From positions 1-8,778 of the forward strand of contig CANKBT010000114.1 in assembly GCA_947479995.1 (NCBI GenBank): 8,778 nt of DNA, in the 5' to 3' direction. The notes under the pieces are model-generated. The model ran no database searches. It saw only the letters and a program-made list of their open reading frames with translations, and was not told where the DNA came from. The translations under genes were made by a program, and so were the position numbers. Origin of the DNA: Frankiaceae bacterium. GTDB taxonomy: Bacteria > Actinomycetota > Actinomycetes > Mycobacteriales > SCTD01. Positions 5,875 through 8,778 of this stretch are shown here, piece by piece (position 1 is the stretch's first letter; every line of letters begins with the position of its first letter).

Positions 5875-8657
5875 AGCGCGCTCGCGCCCCGTTGCCGGAC
5901 GGCCCGCATCGACTGCTCGAGCTGCACCAGCTCGGCGAACAGGCGGCCGTAGCGCTCGGACTCCTCCACCGGGTTGACCCGCTGCAGCTGCGGCTTGAGC
6001 TCGGCGATGCGCCGGGCGAGCGCGAGCTCCTGCAGGCGCGCGAGCTGCGTGCCGGCGTAGCGGGCGTCGACCTCGCCGTCGTAGAGGACGGGCTCGACCG
6101 CGAGGCGCGTGACCAGGTCGCGCACGACGTCCTCGTCGGCGGTGTCGCGCAGCAGGGCGACCCAGGCCTCGCCGCCGGGCTGGCCGCTCACGCCGCCGGC
6201 CTTGGCCACCAGCGCGCGCACCGTGCGCAGCGACTCGTCGCTCCAGGCCTGCTCGTCGATGGCGTCGAGCAGCGGCGCGACGAGCACCGGCGCCTGCACC
6301 GCGAGCTTGACGACCTCGCGCTCGACCGCGATGGCCGAGGCGTCGACCGCGCGCGCGGCCGGGCGCTGGCGCTGCGCGGGCGCCGGCCCGCCGCCGGACT
6401 CCGCCACGCGGGCGGCGACCACCTCGACCTCCATGCCGAGCCAGCCGGCGAGGCGCCGGGCGTACTCCGGGCGCAGCGCGCGGTCCTTGATCCGCGCGAC
6501 GAGCGGCGCGGTGGCGGAGAGCGCGCCCACCCGGCCCTCGGCGGTCTCGAGGTCGTAGCGCGACAGCGCCGAGCGCAGCGCGAACTCCACCAGCGGCACC
6601 CGGCTGGCCACGAGGTCGCGCACCGCCGCGTCGCCCGACTGCAGCCGCAGCTCGCAGGGGTCCGTGCCGCCGGGGCTCACCGCGATGAAGGTCTGGGTGA
6701 CGAACTCCTGGTCGCTGTCGAAGGCCTTGAGCGCGGCCTTCTGCCCGGCCGCGTCGCCGTCGAACAGGAAGACCACCTCGCCGCGCAGGTCGCCGGAGTC
6801 CATGAGCAGCCGGCGCAGCAGCCCGATGTGGTCGCTGCCGAACGCCGTGCCGCAGGTGGCCACCGCCGTCGGCACGCCCGCGAGGTGGCAGGCCATGACG
6901 TCGGTGTAGCCCTCGACGACGACCGCCTGCCGCCGCTTGGCGATCTCCTTCTTCGCGCTGTCCAGGCCGTACAGCACGTGGCTCTTGCGGTAGAGCGGGG
7001 TCTCGGGGGTGTTGAGGTACTTCGGGCTGTCGTCGCGCGCGTCGGTCGACAGCTTGCGCGCGCCGAAGCCGACGACCTCGCCGCTCATCTCGCGGATCGG
7101 CCACAGCAGCCGCCCGCGGAAGCGGTCGATCGGGCCGCGCCGGCCCTCGCTCGCGAGCCCGGCGGTGAGCAGCTCGGCGTCGCTGAAGCCCTTGCCGCGC
7201 AGGTGCTTGACCAGCACGTCCCAGCCCTCCGGCGCGAAGCCCAGGCCGTACGACGTCGCCGCCTCGCGGTCGAAGCCGCGCTCGGCGAGGAACTGCCGGG
7301 CCGGCGCCGCGGCCGGGCTGCCGAGCTGCGCGACGAAGAAGGCGTGCGCCTGCTTGTTGGCCTCGAGGTAGCGCGTGCGCTGGCTGCTCTGCCGCCCGGC
7401 GGCCGCGCTGCCCTGCTCGTAGGTCAGCTCGATGCCGTAGCGCCCGGCGAGCAGCTCGATGGCCTCGACGAAGGACAGGTGCTCGCTGTTGCGCAGGAAG
7501 GAGATGACGTCGCCGGACTCCCCGCAGCCGAAGCAGTTCCCCGTGAGGACGTTGTCCTCGAGCGTGAAGGCGTGCCCCTGGTCGACCTCGGCGCAGAAGA
7601 CCTCCTCGACGTCGTCCGTCGCGACGACCGAGCGCACGGTCCAGCCGCGGCGCGAGAAGCCCTTCGTCGCCGCCCGGAAGCGCTCCCGGTGCTCGTCGAG
7701 CAGGAACAGCCGCTCGGTGACGGTGTCGTTCAGCAGGTGCACCCGGTGCAGGTCGCTCGGCTCGCGACCGGGGAAGCCCACGCGGCGCTGCGTCGTGATG
7801 CCGTACGTGCCGATGCCCAGGCGCGTGCACAGGTCGCGGACGAACTGAAGGTCCTCGCGCCGGGCGGAGTGCAGCATGATCGTGCCGTCCACGGCGACGT
7901 GCCCGTCGGCCGCCAGGTAGCCGGCGAGCCAGCCGTACAGGTAGGACGTCGACTCGTCGAGGGACGGCCGGGCCTTGAAGTACTTGGGCAGGTCGAGCAC
8001 CCACAGGTTGCCGTCCTGCACGCGCGTGCGGCTCTGGGGGAACCACTTGAGCAGCTGGGCGTCCTTCTCGCCGCAGAGGAGCGCGTGCGCCCCGTTGGCC
8101 TCGAGGGTCCCGTCCCCGTAGGTGATGCCGTGCGCGATGCCGAAGGCCGAGGGCTCCGTGCGCGCCACCCGGACGGCGGGGAAGACGTGTGCGAGGCGGT
8201 GCTCGGGCCGGAGCCCCGTGGTGAGCACCTCGCGCAGCGCGGAGCGGCGCGCACCCGCCCGGACGAACCACCGGTGCCCCGACGTCGCGCGCACGACCTT
8301 CGTCTGGCCGTTGCGGGTGAGGGTGATCTCGTGCAGCTGCTGGCGGCCGTAGGACTTGAAGGGCGCCTCGACCCAGTCCCCCGACCGCCCGAGCACCCGG
8401 TGCGTGCCGCCGGCGAGGTCGCGGATCTCGCGCGTGCCCTCCCAGGTGAGCACGCGCGTCTCGCCGGCCAGGCAGTGGTAGAAGCCCAGGCTCGGGTTGA
8501 CCGAGAACGACGGCGTCTTCTCGTCGTGGAAGGGGCACAGCCCCTTGAGCCGCCCACCCCCGGCGGGGCGGAGCTGGATCCGCTCGCCGATGACGTCGGC
8601 GAGGTCGGCGCGCTCGCGGACCCGGACGACGTCCTCGTCGCGGATGCGTCCGGCCAC
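5871..8657 (-). CDS. dnaG: DNA primase DnaG, interrupted in frame by an intein in the zinc-binding domain
   Basis: DnaG makes the RNA primers for replication. The precursor is 928 residues; removing the 313-residue intein (62-374) leaves 615, normal for actinobacterial primase. The zinc domain starts with MAGRIRDEDVVRVRERADLADV and KGLCPFHDEKTPSF; after splicing GFYH joins CFGCGESGD, giving CX2HX17CX2C with ligands C41, H44, C375 and C378. The catalytic core has RFRGRLLWPIRE, PKYLNTPETPLYRKS, the Toprim glutamate E582 in VVVEGYTDVM and the metal-binding LFDGDAAGQK (D633, D635). Residues from about 770 form the helical, helicase-binding C-terminal domain. The GTG start has a strong ribosome site (GGAGGGGG) 6 nt upstream and gives the family N-terminus. 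The gene is first in a two-gene unit with rpoD, overlapping by 4 bases. No frameshift or stop interrupts extein or intein, so an active spliced primase is expected. Confidence 0.96.
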   Translation of the reverse strand: MAGRIRDEDVVRVRERADLADVIGERIQLRPAGGGRLKGLCPFHDEKTPSFSVNPSLGFYHCLAGETRVLTWEGTREIRDLAGGTHRVLGRSGDWVEAPFKSYGRQQLHEITLTRNGQTKVVRATSGHRWFVRAGARRSALREVLTTGLRPEHRLAHVFPAVRVARTEPSAFGIAHGITYGDGTLEANGAHALLCGEKDAQLLKWFPQSRTRVQDGNLWVLDLPKYFKARPSLDESTSYLYGWLAGYLAADGHVAVDGTIMLHSARREDLQFVRDLCTRLGIGTYGITTQRRVGFPGREPSDLHRVHLLNDTVTERLFLLDEHRERFRAATKGFSRRGWTVRSVVATDDVEEVFCAEVDQGHAFTLEDNVLTGNCFGCGESGDVISFLRNSEHLSFVEAIELLAGRYGIELTYEQGSAAAGRQSSQRTRYLEANKQAHAFFVAQLGSPAAAPARQFLAERGFDREAATSYGLGFAPEGWDVLVKHLRGKGFSDAELLTAGLASEGRRGPIDRFRGRLLWPIREMSGEVVGFGARKLSTDARDDSPKYLNTPETPLYRKSHVLYGLDSAKKEIAKRRQAVVVEGYTDVMACHLAGVPTAVATCGTAFGSDHIGLLRRLLMDSGDLRGEVVFLFDGDAAGQKAALKAFDSDQEFVTQTFIAVSPGGTDPCELRLQSGDAAVRDLVASRVPLVEFALRSALSRYDLETAEGRVGALSATAPLVARIKDRALRPEYARRLAGWLGMEVEVVAARVAESGGGPAPAQRQRPAARAVDASAIAVEREVVKLAVQAPVLVAPLLDAIDEQAWSDESLRTVRALVAKAGGVSGQPGGEAWVALLRDTADEDVVRDLVTRLAVEPVLYDGEVDARYAGTQLARLQELALARRIAELKPQLQRVNPVEESERYGRLFAELVQLEQSMRAVRQRGASAL
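7896..7940 (-). other. Second LAGLIDADG motif of the intein endonuclease
   Basis: This encodes LYGWLAGYLAADGHV (precursor residues 240-254), a near-consensus LAGLIDADG helix with acid D251. About 69 residues separate it from the acid of the first motif, so the two lie closer together than in many monomeric LAGLIDADG enzymes (inference). Confidence 0.8.
8103..8144 (-). other. First LAGLIDADG-like motif of the intein endonuclease
   Basis: This encodes FGIAHGITYGDGTL (precursor residues 172-185), the helix that packs at the endonuclease dimer-like interface and supplies a metal-binding acid, here D182. The GDG ending is usual for first motifs in intein endonucleases. Substitution of the acid is a common sign of decay, and it is not seen here. 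Confidence 0.75.
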
Positions 8658-8663
8658 AGCTCA

Positions 8664-8671
8664 CCCCCTCC
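8664..8671 (-). promoter_or_regulatory. Ribosome binding site of dnaG
   Basis: On the - strand GGAGGGGG ends 6 nt before the GTG at 8657, with the core GGAGG about 9 nt from it. It is the only convincing Shine-Dalgarno sequence in the window and fixes the dnaG start. Confidence 0.75.
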
Positions 8672-8713
8672 GTCTCAGCGTCGCGGGGTGCTCGGGGGAA
8701 GGCCCGCGGCGCC

Positions 8714-8719
8714 ATCGTA
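8714..8719 (-). promoter_or_regulatory. Possible -10 box (TACGAT) for the dnaG-rpoD unit
   Basis: TACGAT on the - strand matches TANNNT and would give a 5' leader of about 50 nt ahead of dnaG. No -35 hexamer is evident 16-18 nt upstream. The region 8658-8778 otherwise shows no gene; whatever lies further upstream is outside the window. Confidence 0.35.
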
Positions 8720-8778
8720 CGGCCGACCCGGGCAGACCGCGGGTGCGGTTTCCCCAGCCGCGAGCCGGCCCCGGGACC

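Larger units (their letters stand above)
7536..8474 (-). mobile_element. DnaG intein with LAGLIDADG-type homing endonuclease domain
   Basis: This is an in-frame 313-residue insert (precursor residues 62-374) between His61 and zinc-ligand Cys375. Block A is CLAGETRVLT, starting with Cys1. Block B is RATSGHRWFV, with the TxxH pair at T125 and H128. Block F is VFCAEVDQGHAFTL, and the insert ends NVLTGN, followed by Cys as the +1 residue. Two LAGLIDADG-like motifs lie between B and F: GIAHGITYGDG (near 173-183) and GWLAGYLAADG (near 242-252), each keeping its acidic residue (D182, D251). This is a full-length splicing-plus-endonuclease intein rather than a mini-intein. Removing it restores an uninterrupted primase zinc motif, which is the strongest proof. 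Odd points are Gly instead of His before the terminal Asn and Cys at the usual Asp position of block F. Splicing must occur for a functional primase. Confidence 0.95.

Noticed and set aside
4825..5952. A 375-codon + strand open frame antisense to rpoD
   Set aside because: Leu/Gln/Gly-rich mirror of the sigma factor codons with no recognisable features.
7536..8474. Foreign base composition of the intein compared with dnaG
   Set aside because: Hand counts of a few 60-base lines gave about 68-80% GC inside and 72-78% outside, too close to claim recent transfer.
7536..8474. A broken primase or assembly error splitting the zinc domain
   Set aside because: The insert is in frame, has all intein blocks and both endonuclease motifs, and its removal restores the motif to the residue.
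4786..8715. A single 1309-residue - strand reading frame running through rpoD and dnaG
   Set aside because: Only the 3' part (rpoD) shows protein-like sequence; the rest is an Arg/Ala/Gly-rich alternate frame of dnaG, caused by high GC.

Overview
The window is very GC-rich, coding-dense DNA with many GTG starts, almost no intergenic space and little sign of Shine-Dalgarno use outside dnaG. Together with an actinobacterial-type DnaG N-terminus, an HrdB/SigA-like primary sigma factor, an LAxTG cell-wall sorting signal and TANNNT boxes 6-7 nt ahead of GTG codons, this points to a high-GC Gram-positive actinobacterium. The genus cannot be told from the sequence. The dnaG-rpoD adjacency differs from the arrangement I know in Streptomyces and Mycobacterium, so a less-studied lineage is possible.

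Left part (1-3902, + strand): the 3' end of a secreted fungalysin-type (M36) metallopeptidase with C-terminal beta-sandwich modules and an LAATG sorting signal; a strong GC hairpin terminator; a poxvirus/bacterial-type DNA topoisomerase IB; and, 10 nt downstream, a membrane-anchored subtilisin (S8) protease.

Middle (3877-4769): a small conserved-looking protein on the - strand, whose 3' end overlaps the protease gene, and a small Ala-rich lipoprotein on the + strand. These two are divergent and only 23 bp apart. They appear to share a palindromic -10 element that would give two leaderless mRNAs.

Right part (4786-8657, - strand): dnaG followed by rpoD (primary sigma), joined by a GTGA stop/start overlap. 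dnaG is the highlight. Its reading frame is interrupted in frame by a 313-residue intein carrying two LAGLIDADG-like motifs. The intein sits exactly between His61 and the third zinc ligand of the primase CX2HX17CX2C zinc motif, so the zinc site can only form correctly after protein splicing. Its splicing motifs are unusual: Cys1 is present together with a Trp/Cys/Thr triplet of the kind used to define class 3 inteins, and the penultimate residue is Gly rather than His. This is the best candidate for something undescribed in the window. No tRNA, rRNA, CRISPR array or insertion sequence was seen, and there is no stretch over 300 bases without a gene.
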